From Aplidium turbinatum (Eukaryota; Chordata; Ascidiacea; Aplousobranchia; Polyclinidae): DNA of 64,000 nucleotides. The DNA lies in assembly GCA_918807975.1 (NCBI GenBank), contig OU964925.1, forward strand, positions 27,749,608-27,813,607, written 5' to 3'. The notes below the pieces were generated by a model. That model was not told where the DNA came from. It ran no database searches and saw only the letters and a program-made list of their open reading frames with translations. A program made the position numbers and the translations under genes. Shown in pieces: positions 27,401 to 38,479 of the stretch; position 1 is the stretch's first letter, and each line of letters opens with the position of its first letter.

Positions 27401-30400
27401 AAAGCTATTTTTTCAGTTATTATTACATTGAGGTTACATTGAAGAGCTGCTGAAATGTCTTTACCGGTTTGGCAAAAAATTGTATATAGGAAAATCAGCA
27501 GTTGGAAGGCTGGCAGGCAGCTTTTTTTCAATTGAAAAAACTCTTACCCTACCCAATTTTTAAAAGACTTGTCACGTTTCAAATCGTCTTCAGTATGGAC
27601 ATGGCCATGGTCAACCTCCTAAACTTCAAGATCGATCGGTCAGAGTATTTTGCAGTCATTGACAGCTCGCAGCAAAACCTTACTGACTATTTCAAGTCGA
27701 CCGATCTTGAGTACTACAAAATTCTACAAGAATCACTCTTCAGTGGAAAGCTACAATCACATTTGGTAGACGATTATCTTCAGTTCTTTGACACAGAGTC
27801 CCTTGCACAAGATTTTCGAATGATATTCAAGAAGATACCATCCGCTGTTCGGCAAATGTTTCCCCAAGTGGAACTTTTGCTCATATCACCAGCCCGCTCG
27901 TGTTCAGCTGAACGCTCATTATCAACTTTGCGACGTATCAAAACTTTGTTACGATCTACCATGACACAGAAACGGCCAAATCATGCAATGGTCTGCTATG
28001 TGCACAATAAAGTTTTGAATTCGATCAACCTTCATTACAAGCCAAGGATCAACCAAGGACTTCGTTTTTAATTCGCCGGAGACTCGTTGCCGAGTTGCAG
28101 TGTTTGGACTTCTGCTGTCCAATGCTGACACTGACAATTAAAATACATCACATTAGACTTGTAGCCTATCTACTGTAGGCCTATTTGTTTGTTCGTTGAA
28201 CAGACCCCAATCTTTCAGCTCGCTTCGCTCGTCTGCCCTTTCTTTCCTAGTAAATGTCCCCACCAATCTTAGAGAGCGATCGGCGCCCATGACTGTAGCC
28301 TATGTGCTTCTTAAGTACTTTCTGTTTTTGGTGTTACAAAGCCATGTATTGTCATGTCCTGTTGCCTTTTTTCGATTGACTGAATATGATTTATACAAAA
28401 ACTTTTTGTAAAGTAGGCTATAGTTCCATTTCATGCATCATGGGACAGCTTGTGAATGTATTTCACCAAAACCTATATAAATATATTTTTAGATTTAATC
28501 CATTGGTACTGTCCTGGCATAGCACTTCCGTTACACCAAGGTTGGTTCGAGTAAGGAATGAAGTAAATTAAATTACAGGAGGAGATTCACTTTTGGGTAG
28601 GTCTTTCATCATCTTCCCAACTGAGAGTATTGTTAGATTTGATATTTTGTGGTGTCCTAGGACCTATAGGACTTCGTTTTGACCACGTTTGGTCCATGTA
28701 CTCTATGATAAAATAAACCCTCTGGGGGTTACTTTGATGACATCTTACATCACCTTTCCACCCGAAAATATTGTGAGATTTGATATTTTTGTTATGCTGT
28801 GAAATCTGACTTCGATTTAACCTACTTTAGTCCATGTAGCCTACCTTATGGGGTGCAATTAATCCCCTGGGGGGTCACTTTGGGGGAGTCTTACATCATC
28901 TTTCTTCCCAAAACTATTGTTAGATTTGATAGTTTTGTGATGTCCTGACATAAGACTTCGTTTTGACCAAGTTTGGTCCATGTACTTTATGGGGTGAAAT
29001 ACACCTTCCGAGGGGGTCACATTATGGGAAGTCACTTTGAAGTCATCTTACATCACCTTTCCACCCGAAAATATTGTTAGATTTGATATTTTTGTGATGT
29101 CCAGACATAAGACTTCATTTTGACCAAGTTTGGTCCATGTACTTTATGAGGTGAAATACACCTTCCGAGGGGGTCACATTATGGGAAGTCACTTTGAAGT
29201 CATCTTACATCACCTTTCCACCCGAAAATATTGTTAGATTTGATATTTTTGTGATGTCCAGACATAAGACTTCATTTTGACCAAGTTTGGTCCATGTACT
29301 TTATGAGGTGAAATAAACCTTCCGAGGGGGTCACATTATGGGAAGTCACTTTGAAGGCATCTTACATCACCTTTCCACCCGAAAATATTGTTAGATTTGA
29401 TATTTTTGTGATGTCCCGACATAAGACTTCGTTTTGACCAACTTTGGTCCATGTACCTTATGGGGTGAAATTAACCCCCCGGGGGGTCACTTTCGGGGGG
29501 GTCTTACATCACCTTTCCACTCGAAAATATTGTTAGATTTGATATTTTTGTGATGTCCTGACATAAAACTTCGTATTCACCAAGTTTGGTCCATGTACCT
29601 TATGGGGTGAAATTAACCCCCTTTTTGGGCTTTTTAGGGGGCTCTAGGGTCCAGATCCACCCGGTGCGGTCAATCTTCCATACTTTTTGTGAGTGACATG
29701 GTTGACCCCAGTAACTTCAAGGGGTCAAACCTTTTGTACCTTATGGGGTGAAATCTTCTGTCGTAGGCTCTCGATCTAAAATATAAGTAAGATCAAAGTT
29801 TTGAGAAAAGTGGGATGTGCAATATGCATTTACCAACCTCATCAATTGCTCCTCCTGGAAAAACATATGTACTTGGATAAAAGGAACTCTTCGCACTTCT
29901 CTTCAACATCAAGATATCAAAATCAGAAGGTGGTGACACATTTTCTGAAGCAGTTGAAGAACATGTCATAAATGTCTACGTTGTCGATTTTGTATGCTGC
30001 AGTTGACCAGCATGTTTTATAAAATGGTGTTAGAAAACATACATAAACAACAAACTTAATTCAATTTCATATTATAATAGATCCCAGTGGAGAGTTACAT
30101 GCAACTAAAAAAGTGTTTGCATATAATTTTGTATAAAAACAAATTGGAAAGCTAAAACAATATGAACTGATTGATGAGCCTAATCTATACAGTTGCTTTT
30201 AGTGTCAAGTTGAAATGCATGAAAATCAAATGTGCAATGCTCTCTTAACAGCCATGAAGCAATTGGAAATTTTGGCCATCAAATTGAACTGTTTAAATAA
30301 TCCCACCTGAGAGTGAGTACTTGACTGCAGAAATGTTAGCCAATATGATAGCTGATGTGTGAATTTGGTTGTAAAACTAAAACCATATGTAGGCGCTGCT

Positions 30401-33400
30401 ACACTCGAGATCATATTGAGCATTTAAGCAAGAACTTCATATTTGGGCAACTGTGGTATGGGGCCATTGCCAGAAAGGCTGCGATTAGATTTCACATGAG
30501 AAATGGTCACTAAGGTGCCTTTAAAATGTGTCGCTTTGTTTTGGTCATTTGTTATAAGATTGCTAATGTCATTGTATAGTATACGGTACAGTATTTAAAT
30601 TTTTGATGAACGCTAGCCAGCCATGACGCTAGCCAATCACAAGAGCAAAATATTGGATTTATGTTTTTAAATGCAAGAAATGTTTAAGCTTAATAGGTTG
30701 TTATAAGGTGAAAGCTGGTTTTAAATTATGAAATAATATAGAGTAGATATATAACTCAAATATATATATAATCAGAAAAAATTAATTTGCATGTCATTGG
30801 TCAAAAATGACTAAATTATGATGTCATGCTTTTGTGAGATCAAATATATGTTATCTCTGAAATCTTTCAATCATAATATTGCACGCTAGTATACAGAAAA
30901 ACCACGATGCTTTAGATCAGGGGTCTCAAACTCAAATTGCTCTGAAGACCAAATAAATAACACATGCGCCTTGTGGGCCACATGTTTGACAGTTTGACAC
31001 CCTTGCTTTAGATCAAACTACTGCTTCTGGTATTATGTGCAATTTCTTTTAATTTTTTTCCCAATTTATCTAATATCTATATAGGCTAGTCTAGTCTATG
31101 TGCGTATATAGTTAAGGCTAGTTTAGTCTATGTGCTATATAGTATAGGCTAGTCTATGTGCGTATTTGCAACAAGTTTGCTTTAAAGGACCTTTGAAAAT
31201 CGTATTAAACAGCTACACTTTTTTTTAGAAAGATATTTTCATACTCTTAAGTATGTAGTAATTTGGTGGTATTGTTGTGTGCAATAAAATTACAATAGTA
31301 CATATTGCAACTTTTGTTTTAATTTTAAAATGCGTCTAAACACCACAGTCATTCCATGGTGGAATTCTGCGCGATCCGCCGAATACAATGATCCGTAAAA
31401 AAAAAAGTGCGATACATAATGGGATGACAGCAATGACATGCGGACCGTGGTAAAAGCACTTCTCATTGACATCTTATTTTTATGCTGCTTTAAAGTCAGG
31501 ATGCCATTTTTTAATTTTTTTTTTTATGACAACAGAGTTTTTTTAAAGGAAGTGACTATTTTTCCACACTTTATGCCATGGTTACAATCAGGTGTTGCCA
31601 GAGTTAGGATTAAAGTTAGGAAAGGTTAAGGGTTAGAGTTAGGAATAAGGTTAGGTTTTGATCTTTGCCCAGGACTAAAACAAATCTCCAAAATACAAGT
31701 TTTTGCTTTCAACAGCTTTAAACTTTTCTCAAATTAGGACAGAATTCCCTATCTGGCAACACTATTGAGGCTATTATTACACTATATAGTGTAAATATAG
31801 CCACAGCCTTTTTTTAAATGTTATTTGAAAACCAAAAAACAAGTCAGTAAAAAGATGAAACGGAGCTGGTATACAAGTCCCCCCCACCTCCCTTGGCAGC
31901 TCATGATAAAGAGGAATTGACCAAAACATGTGGATTGAAGTGTGTGAACAGTAAAGCAAAGGTACGGTAAAGTATGGTAGTTTCACCCTATATGTTTGGT
32001 CCACATTGGAAAGTTTGGCCTGCGCGGGGGATAAATCCCCCGCGCACTTCAAATTCCAGCCGCGGCTTCAGCCGCGCAATTCACGAAAAATCACAAGCGC
32101 AGCCGCGCAATTTACTAAAAATCACAGCCTCAGCCGCGCAAAATCGCTCCGGCCAGCCGCGAGACTGCAACTAAATAATGGCAACAATGGTGCTCCATTG
32201 CTCGTATAAAATCCGCTTCTTATGTCAATATGACGTCACAAAACGGATGCAACTATTATTGGGAGGGTGAAAAAAAGGAAAGTAAAAAGCGGCGGAATGG
32301 GAGTGATAAGGCGGAATGAATATGGATTTTTTGACAATTTTTTCACAATAAAAACATTACACCACGTCGAGTGACTATTTTTTTACAATTAAAACATTAC
32401 ACCAACGTCGAGTGTTCGATATAAGGCCCTAGGATAACTTAAAGCTTATCAATTTACATCAACTCAACTAAAAATTTATCTAATTAAAGTTTAACATCAA
32501 AAATATGAAACCTTTGCCACTATGTGCTGTAGCTTTCTCATAGGCTACTGCTCGGATTTTAGCAATTTTGCCATCGTTGGAAAGCACGATCGTAGGCCTA
32601 CATCGACCTGAATCAATTGGCTTCAAACCCAAAACAAGTAGGCTACTATCTTTATTTTGTGATAACTTAAACTTCACCAACTTGTACCAATTCTCCGCAA
32701 TTTAATTTTTGCAATAAAACTATTATTTCTTTCCAAGCTAAAACAATATGTCTTGCTTTATGCACCTGAAAACTTTCAAGTTTATTTCTCATCTACAAAA
32801 CGGGCAGTCGTCGTTCAAACTTAATCGCCTGGAGAAGCTTTTTTACAATGCATTGTAAAGGCGAATCGATCATTCATCAGTAGCCTCTAAGCCACTCCTG
32901 TTTGATTCAGTAACAAGACTTTACATTGCCTGGTTTTGATCGGAAAGAAGAGAAAGGTTACTCAGCCTGCTAAACTCTAAGTTATGACAACAGTTTTGGG
33001 TCGAATTCTTTCAGGTAAAAATCCTCCTTGGTAATTGCTTAGCGGTTAAGTCCAGCGAACGCAGTTAGTAGCTATGACAATTGGTCAATATCTTGTTGTC
33101 CATATTAGGCTACTTGTTATTTGTAGACACAATGGACTATGATATGTCAATAAACACCCTGTTTAAAAGGAGTTTTAATTCCAGTGTTTTGTTGTTTCAT
33201 CACACTAGTGCCGCGCCGGGACCGAGCTACTCTCGTGGCTGAAATTATACTCCACATTGCTCCCGGCACCGAAATCCATTCCGATGAATGGGGCGCATAC
33301 TCGAATTTATCCAGTGAGTGTTTGTTTATCTTTCAGTTTTATCGCAAACATGCAATAAAGCAACGAATAAAGTCAGTAGCCTTGTGTTAGCCTACTGTCC

Positions 33401-36400
33401 CTGATAAATAGCCTAACAAGTGACTGCATTTAGTCATCTGATTGCAGCTCTCGACACGTAGGCTACCCACAACTTTGTTAGTGTGCCGTATCTGATGGAA
33501 AGTATCTGATTTTGAAGAAGATTTTATGACAGCAACCAACAACCAATCAGTAACCCAGCGATTGATACGGGTTTATGGGTATAAACGAATTATGCCAACA
33601 CAATCATTTACTAGGCTATGCCAGTTTGCCGGTGAATGAAACGTTTTGTGGCCAACCAAAGGTTAGCCTACTGGTCATTGACCGAAAATAACATACCGCT
33701 CAAGAATTCCATAATTAAAACAGCGCGTTCGGTCAAGATACAAAGCAACCCATCGCGAGACATTGCACATTGATTGTGACATACGCCTCCCCTTAGAATA
33801 TTGTTGGAAACAATATAACAACACAATCAATACAAAACACATTACAAAACAAATAATTACTCGATAAAACAATTCTCATAAGTTATCTTCAACGACTCAT
33901 TAGTCCATCGTTGCATGAATTACCAAGGACGGCGTTTTTCAAAACAATAATGCCGTTTTCTGCGAAAGTTTCCAACGTCCTCAATGTCTTCAGTGCACCG
34001 GCGAGCGAGATGACCCATCTTCTTAAATCGGAAACACTTCCTCTCCGGACAGTCCTTGGCGAGATGACCTTCTTTGTGACAATTGTAGCAAGCCTTTTCA
34101 TCAAAAGGGCAGCTCCAAGCTATGTGTCCAATCTCCCCACATCGGTAGCAATGGTTGTCACGGCAACGTCTGTTTTCCGAATGTTCGCCGTCAGCAACGC
34201 ATTTCCTGGCGAAGTGTCCGTGTCTACCGCATCTGTAGCAAACTCCAAATGGCCGTCGCCTGCCTCCTCTTTTAATTGAGTCTTTCATATTAACAAATTT
34301 CTTCAGTGTCACGCAGTGACGCCGGCGGGGGGGGGGGGCAGGCGGGGCAGCTGCCCCCCCAATGTTTTGGGCATTATCTTTCTAATTTTTTTTTTATTAA
34401 TACATATTAATATTATTTTTTTAATATTTGGATCCCAACTTCAAGTTGCAAGGGGGGGGGGGGAGGGGGTAAAAGCTCTCTCTTTAAAAAAAAGTATGGA
34501 AAACCTTGATGACTAAATTGTACAGTTACAGTAGATAAAAAGATTTTCTACAGAAGCAAAGATATAGGCTAGACTTTTTAAAGTTTTAACTAACGTCACA
34601 TATTGATGTAGAAAAATAACAACCTGTTAAATTTTTGATACCTCACACTCCCATGACTTCTTCCGCGCGCATTTTGGCATTGGTTGCTTGCAGTGATTCT
34701 TTCACTTAAACAAAACGTTTTGTTTCAGCAGTTTTGAGTTGTTCGATTCTTAAGTTGTAAAGGAGACTCAATTTCTCCAATATTTATCATTTATGTTTCT
34801 TCTTTAATCTCAGCAGAGTATAAAACTTGTAAAAGTTTTTCATCCATACGACGTCATGAATGAAATTACAAATCGTCGTAATGACGTGACATCATCTAAA
34901 CATTTTACCGAATAATAAATTAACAAATTCGATCGTCAAAAGTGGTTTGGTGGTGGTAAATATTACGTAATGAAAAAAATGTGATAAGGTTGGAAGACAT
35001 TACGTCATATATTTTCAATACAAATATGAAGTTTAAAATTTATTCTTTTGTTCATAGTCGTAATCCACCTTCAAAGCGGTACTACAACGAACAATTTTCG
35101 ATAAGAGGGGCATCAAGAATAAGTCGACATGACTTTTAACCCTTAGAAGTTTGGGCTCCTGGAGTCTTGCTCAGTTTGGGGGGGAGCTGTCAATTCTTTT
35201 TATGCTTTAGGAGTGATATCTCTGTTATTTTGGCACGGTTTCAAAATTTGGGATTCACTTTGTAAAATTATTCACGCTGAGCATATCCGAAAATTAAAAC
35301 TACCGGTATGTGAATTTTAGAACTGGTCATAGGCCTATACGTTGAAGTGTTGAGGTCACTTATGAGTGTAATTTGTAGCGTGAGTTTACACATTATTTTT
35401 TGGTAGAGTAATGAAGAACGTGCATAGTAATGTTGTGATTAATTATTTTTACATTATTTTACATACAGCCAATGCCCTTCACGTTGTGAAACAGTTAGGA
35501 TTAACGAGACATGGGCCAAATTAGTTACTTTCATCCAGCTGGTGGGAAAATATTTCAGAGGATGTGCTGAGAAATGCCTTATATCTTTCAATTTATAATC
35601 TTTATTCGCTCAAAATTTAAGCTCAATAAAAGTGAATAAAAGTTAGGAAAAGTCAAGAAATCTCGTAGTCGCGGCCTCAGTGGTTTTAGAGATACAACTG
35701 TTGATACAAAAAAGTTGAATTGACAGCCCCCCCAACTTTCAAAGGGTTTGAATTGAGTTAACAGATCTATGCCTTAAGGTTTACGTCAGCTCTGGAGATC
35801 AGTAAAATATAAGGTTGTCATCTTCAGTGCAACAAGACCATTGATTGATTGGTTTAGTGAGGATTCGTATAGTCCCATTACTTTCATTTTGAGTGATTAT
35901 ACTGATTTTCAATTTATTCCTACAAGACGTTACATAATGAAAAAATATATAACTAAGGTTGGAAGACATTACGTCATGTCTTTTCAATTCAAAATGAAGT
36001 TTAAAATTTATTCTTTTGTTCATAGTCGTAATCCTCCTTCAAAGCGGTATTAGGCCTACAAAGAACAATTTTCGATAAGGAGGGCATCAAGAATATGTCG
36101 ACATGACTTTTAAGGTTTACGTCAGCTCCGGAGATCAGTAAAATATAAGGTTCTCATTATCGTGATTGTAAGCCGCGGGAAATTTTTTCTCTAAAAAACA
36201 GATTCCCGGGAAGCTAAACATTTTTTCCAGCCCTGGTAGAAAACAAGAGAAATTAAATAATATACCACTGTCTTACACCAGTGGCGTAGCCAAGGGAGGG
36301 GGGGTTCGGGGTTTCAACCTTTCAAATTGAATTTACGGATGTTCTACATTGTTTAGGCTACAAGAAAAGTTTTAGCCTATGATGTACTTTCTCGTCAAAC

Positions 36401-38479
36401 TGTGCAAGGATGCAAGCCATCTGCAACTGCTGAGATCGCTTGTTCGATCTAGATTAACATCTAAACAGCTATTCGTTATACAAAACTTGAATATATCAGA
36501 AATAGCCTAAAGTAACTTCATTGTCTCAAAGCTTTTTGTTTGACACTCATCAAGATGTATGACCTCTATGACGTTACATTTTCTAAACTTTTGGTTGACT
36601 TTAGAGCATAAAAGTTAGTGACTTACCGGAATAAGATCGTTTTTTGAATCAACCAAGGAGAAAATTGATAAATAATAAAACTGTAATAATCTCGCAAAAA
36701 AAGCAATCAACCTATGTCTCTAAAACAAAGTTTGCCTAATTTTAAACCAAACTGCATTAAAAGAGCGAGTTTTGCCAATACCAAACATTCAAATATCTCA
36801 GTCTGGAATTAGCAACAAGAAAACATAGAGACTTAGCTTTGTATCCGAAAAATGCCGAAGAAAACATGATCTTATCCTTTTGCTGTGCCACCGGACAGCA
36901 CCATTTTACAGAAATATTCATACCCACAATTTTGTTGAAAATGCTCTTAGAATGCACCAAACTGAAAGTAATTTTTCAAATTTTCTGGCGGAAGCCCCCC
37001 AGACCCCCCCGCCGCTCAATGTCGCCTTCGGCGAACACGCCATCGGGTTTCGCCCGCCGGCTGTCAACAACCCCCCTTTCAAAATTTTTGATTATGCTAC
37101 TGTCTTGCACTGTCAATATTTTGCCCCCCCAATGTTGAAGGTCTGGCGACGCCACTGGACTGTCAGGTCGTTTTCTTGAATCTCAGCCAATTTATTCCTC
37201 GTAACGGTTAATTTAGACTGTACCTCAGCTATTCTTAGAGGCTTTACATTATCTTCCATCTTCTTTGCCTGTGCCCTCGTAACAGCGGCAGCACATATAC
37301 CCCACTCCGGATCAGGTTCACTAGGTGGCCTTGCTTCATCCACATTACCAATTACTAAATCAATGTCAAACAAACACCTTTCCAAATACAAGGCTTCCAC
37401 CATTCCGGTAAGGTAAGGAGTATCGATATGCACTCTGGCTAAAGGTTCTTGAATTAAAGTGCTATCAATTGCCCTGGTACGACCCGTTTTACCAGTCAAC
37501 TGATCTTTACTGACTATAGTGGCAAAGGTTTTATATCTTTGATGTTAAACTTTAATTAGACAATTTTTTAGTTGAATTGATGCAAATTGATAAGTTTTAA
37601 GTCATCCTAGGGCCTTATATCGAACACTCGACGTTGGTGTAATGTTTTTATTGTAAAAACATACCGGTAGTAAAATTGTAAAAAAATCCATATCCATTCC
37701 GCCTTATCATCTCCATTCCGCCGCTTTTTACCTTCCTTTTTTTTACCCTCCCAATAATAGCTGCGTCCGTTTTGTGACGTCATATTAACCAGGGAGGCGG
37801 ATTATATACAAGACGATCCCTATAAGACGATAGAGATCGCCTTGATTCTATAGGAGCACGCTTAGCGCAGTTATTAAGCTGCTGCTGTTATGCTATTTCC
37901 AAAAGAAGCTCAACGAGGCAGGACAGCATTGCAATTGCAAAGTTAAGGTTTCAGTAAGCATTTTCCTTACGCTTTTGTAAATAATTTTCAAACGCGCAAT
38001 TTCCAGCGTTTGATATTGACAACCGCGCAATTTCCAGCGTTTGATGTTGACAGCCGCGCAAATGCAACACCTGAAACTCTTCTCCCCCGCGCAATGTTCA
38101 AACTTTCCAATCTGGTGTTTGGTTGAGTCCTGTCTTTGTCATGAGTTACCAAGGGGGGTGGGGGGGACTTGTATACCAGCTCCGATGAAACTTACACAAA
38201 TTGTGATAACATTGTTAATAAACAAACTGTTAAATTATTTTTCTGTCAGATTAAATTTCAATTGTAAAATATTTACAAATTTGTTAAGTGGACGCAATTA
38301 TCGACCCAATATTGCTCACACACAACCATGCACTACTACTGTAGGCTAAAGTAAAGAATAGTACCTCTGAGATTGGAGCTGCCTCTAATTAGTGGATCAG
38401 AATGAGGAGCAGTGATGATAACAGTACAAGCATCCTTCCATTTCATCATTGCAGCTTTGTAAAGTCGAACTTTTGACAT
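18413..38479 (-). CDS. NUDT19: NUDT19-type Nudix hydrolase, acyl-CoA diphosphatase family (8 exons)
   Basis: Exons in coding order: 38365-38479, 29838-29944, 22823-23070, 22248-22352, 21551-21716, 20292-20410, 19921-20012, 18413-18642. All phases match and give 1182 nt (393 residues; human NUDT19 is about 375). The order of motifs follows NUDT19: N-terminal MSKVRLYKAAMMKWKDACTV, then STYVFPGGAIDE (about 63-74), the insertion typical of this family, and the Nudix signature AIRETFEETG (130-139). After these come CVPDIWALHEWTNWLTP, GPPQVYEL and LPVSGVTTDGFILSLYPGDQ. Family members hydrolyse CoA and acyl-CoA diphosphate bonds in peroxisomes using metal bound by the REXXEE glutamates. The C-terminus reads KLKPNL, not a canonical SKL-type peroxisome signal (human ends SHL), so localisation is open. 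Introns are loaded with transposons; intron 2 holds a 4.5 kb palindrome and intron 1 a 6.3 kb element. The gene converges on the protease, with stop codons about 1.1 kb apart. Confidence 0.93.
18738..19562. mobile_element. piggyBac-like non-autonomous element
   Basis: Left end TTAA/CCCTTTGACTGCC, right end GGCACTCAAAGGG followed after two bases by TTAA. Inside are three short dyads of the form GACGTAT...ACGTC and a piece of a GTAGCG-ended hAT. It lies in NUDT19 intron 7. Confidence 0.65.
19793..19841. repeat. Short palindromic repeat (ACATTGATTCAACGT family), copy 1
   Basis: Inverted halves ACATTGATTCAACGTC and ACGTTGAACCTATGT around a short loop. Other copies lie at 21775-21821, 51424-51463 and 58131-58172. 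Confidence 0.6.
20894..21488. mobile_element. Non-autonomous hAT element (595 bp)
   Basis: Ends CAGGGGTGCTCAAAG and GGACACCACTG, with the 8-bp target duplication ATTTAAAG on both sides (20886-20893 and 21489-21496). The ends match the common hAT form. It lies in NUDT19 intron 5. Confidence 0.88.
21775..21821. repeat. Short palindromic repeat (ACATTGATTCAACGT family), copy 2
   Basis: ACATTGATTCAACGTCTG and its complement around a few bases; the best-preserved copy of the four. Confidence 0.65.
23071..25289. other. NUDT19 intron 2, outer part
   Basis: Intronic. It holds a diverged copy (about 23640-23770) of a dispersed repeat also at 12890, 15780, 53385 and 54640. No coding exon was seen. 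Confidence 0.4.
27018..28291 (+). mobile_element. hAT transposon inserted in the palindrome's right arm
   Basis: Ends CACGGGCGCCGATC and complement CATGGGCGCCGATC, flanked by the exact 8-bp duplication ACTGTAGC (27010-27017 and 28292-28299). Near the left end ATGTCCCCACCATC repeats three times. The ORF at 27502-28071 covers the C-terminal hAT dimerisation region. Confidence 0.9.
27502..28071 (+). CDS. hAT transposase C-terminal region (189 aa)
   Basis: The protein ends with ISPARSCSAERSLSTLRRIK, then LRSTMTQKRPNHAMVCYVH, the hAT dimerisation motif (S-x-x-x-E-R-x-F/L-S). It resembles the ZMYM/TTF-type zinc-finger hAT proteins. The N-terminal zinc finger and the first catalytic residues are absent, so the copy cannot be autonomous. 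The reading frame itself is intact for 189 codons, so it is not very old. Confidence 0.85.
   Translation: MEGWQAAFFQLKKLLPYPIFKRLVTFQIVFSMDMAMVNLLNFKIDRSEYFAVIDSSQQNLTDYFKSTDLEYYKILQESLFSGKLQSHLVDDYLQFFDTESLAQDFRMIFKKIPSAVRQMFPQVELLLISPARSCSAERSLSTLRRIKTLLRSTMTQKRPNHAMVCYVHNKVLNSINLHYKPRINQGLRF
30918..31005. mobile_element. Very small hAT MITE (88 bp)
   Basis: Ends CAGGGGTCTCAAACTC and GTTTGACACCCTTG, with the exact 8-bp duplication CTTTAGAT on each side (30910-30917, 31006-31013). Confidence 0.88.
31080..31165. repeat. Imperfect tandem repeat
   Basis: AGGCTAGTCTAGTCTATGTG and close variants occur three times in about 85 bases. Confidence 0.6.
31587..31767. mobile_element. Possible MITE with TGTTGCCAGA inverted ends
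   Basis: GGTGTTGCCAGA at the left and TCTGGCAACACT at the right. The interior is rich in GGTTAGG-like runs. No clear target duplication. Confidence 0.4.
33184..33314 (+). mobile_element. Merlin/ISXO2-like transposase fragment
   Basis: VPRRDRATLVAEIILHIAPG then TEIHSDEWGAYSNL matches the catalytic block of the IS1595/ISXO2-type DDE transposase of eukaryotic Merlin elements (the HSDEW...Y motif). It is bounded by a possible acceptor and a GTGAGT donor, as if one exon of a longer transposase. No other part was found. Confidence 0.6.
33920..34312 (-). CDS. CCHC zinc-knuckle ORF (CNBP-like or Gag-like)
   Basis: A 130-residue frame with four CCHC-type boxes, for example CYRCGRHGHFARKC, CYRCGEIGHIAWSC and CYNCHKEGHLAKDC. 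This arrangement resembles CNBP-type nucleic-acid binding proteins and also the nucleocapsid part of some retroelements. It sits without introns inside the 31861-38184 element, so it is more likely a captured or fossil copy than an active host gene. Confidence 0.5.
   Translation of the reverse strand: MTLKKFVNMKDSIKRGGRRRPFGVCYRCGRHGHFARKCVADGEHSENRRCRDNHCYRCGEIGHIAWSCPFDEKACYNCHKEGHLAKDCPERKCFRFKKMGHLARRCTEDIEDVGNFRRKRHYCFEKRRPW
34960..36127. repeat. Diverged direct duplication within the composite element
   Basis: About 185 bases at 34960-35145 (GAAGTTTAAAATTTATTCTT and following) recur at 35925-36127. A second short block at 35772-35830 recurs at 36112-36165. The copies are separated by roughly 0.3-1 kb. 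Confidence 0.6.
36279..37102. mobile_element. Non-autonomous hAT (CAGTGGCGTAGCC family), 824 bp
   Basis: Left end CAGTGGCGTAGCC, right end GATTATGCTACTG, with a near-exact 8-bp duplication (TCTTACAC/TCTTGCAC). Its interior near 36860-37000 is shared with the copy at 50901-51337. Confidence 0.75.
37113..37499 (-). mobile_element. Ty3/Gypsy-like pol fragment (protease to RT linker)
   Basis: The minus strand carries HIDTPYLTGMVEALYL, FDIDLVIGN and DPEWGICAAAVTRAQAKK, the region after the aspartic protease in a group of Gypsy-like elements of aquatic animals. Only this piece remains; no reverse transcriptase or LTR is nearby. A broken fossil inside the long-inverted-repeat element. Confidence 0.6.

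Larger units (their letters stand above)
25290..29770. repeat. Giant palindrome (foldback element) with tandem-unit arms
   Basis: Left arm 25290-26682 and right arm 26937-29770 are inverted copies, beginning GAGCCTACGACAGAAGATTT and ending in the complement, with a 254-bp loop. Each arm carries tandem units of about 150-160 bp marked by CCATAAGGTACATGGACC and ATATCAAATCTAACAATATT: about six in the left arm and seven in the right. Subtracting the hAT insertion (1274 bp plus one duplication) leaves a right arm about 159 bp longer than the left, one unit. No ORF belongs to the arms and no target duplication is obvious. It lies in NUDT19 intron 2, so the transcript could fold into a long hairpin. 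Confidence 0.85.
29945..31860. other. NUDT19 intron 1, 3' part
   Basis: No coding exon. It contains an 88-bp hAT MITE, CTAGTCTATGTG-type imperfect tandem repeats at about 31080-31165 and a GGTTAGG-rich stretch near 31590-31660. Confidence 0.45.
31861..38184. mobile_element. 6.3 kb composite element with long terminal inverted repeats
   Basis: Ends CGGAGCTGGTATACAAG and complement, with the 6-bp duplication ATGAAA at both sides (31855-31860 and 38185-38190). The inverted repeats run about 650 bp (31861-32533 and 37520-38184) and contain short GC-rich CCGCGCAAT tandem units. Long inverted repeats with a 6-bp duplication recall the Polinton/Maverick class, but no Polinton gene is seen and the length is far short of 15-20 kb. 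The interior holds unrelated fragments: a Merlin/IS1595-type transposase piece, a CCHC zinc-knuckle ORF, a Ty3/Gypsy-like pol piece and an inserted hAT. It is a broken, chimeric, non-autonomous fossil with several breaks; the two ends are still similar, so it is of moderate age. Confidence 0.7.

Noticed and set aside
25290-29770. CRISPR-like or satellite array
   Set aside because: The units are about 155 bp, without spacers, and are arranged as inverted arms of one palindrome in a eukaryotic intron.
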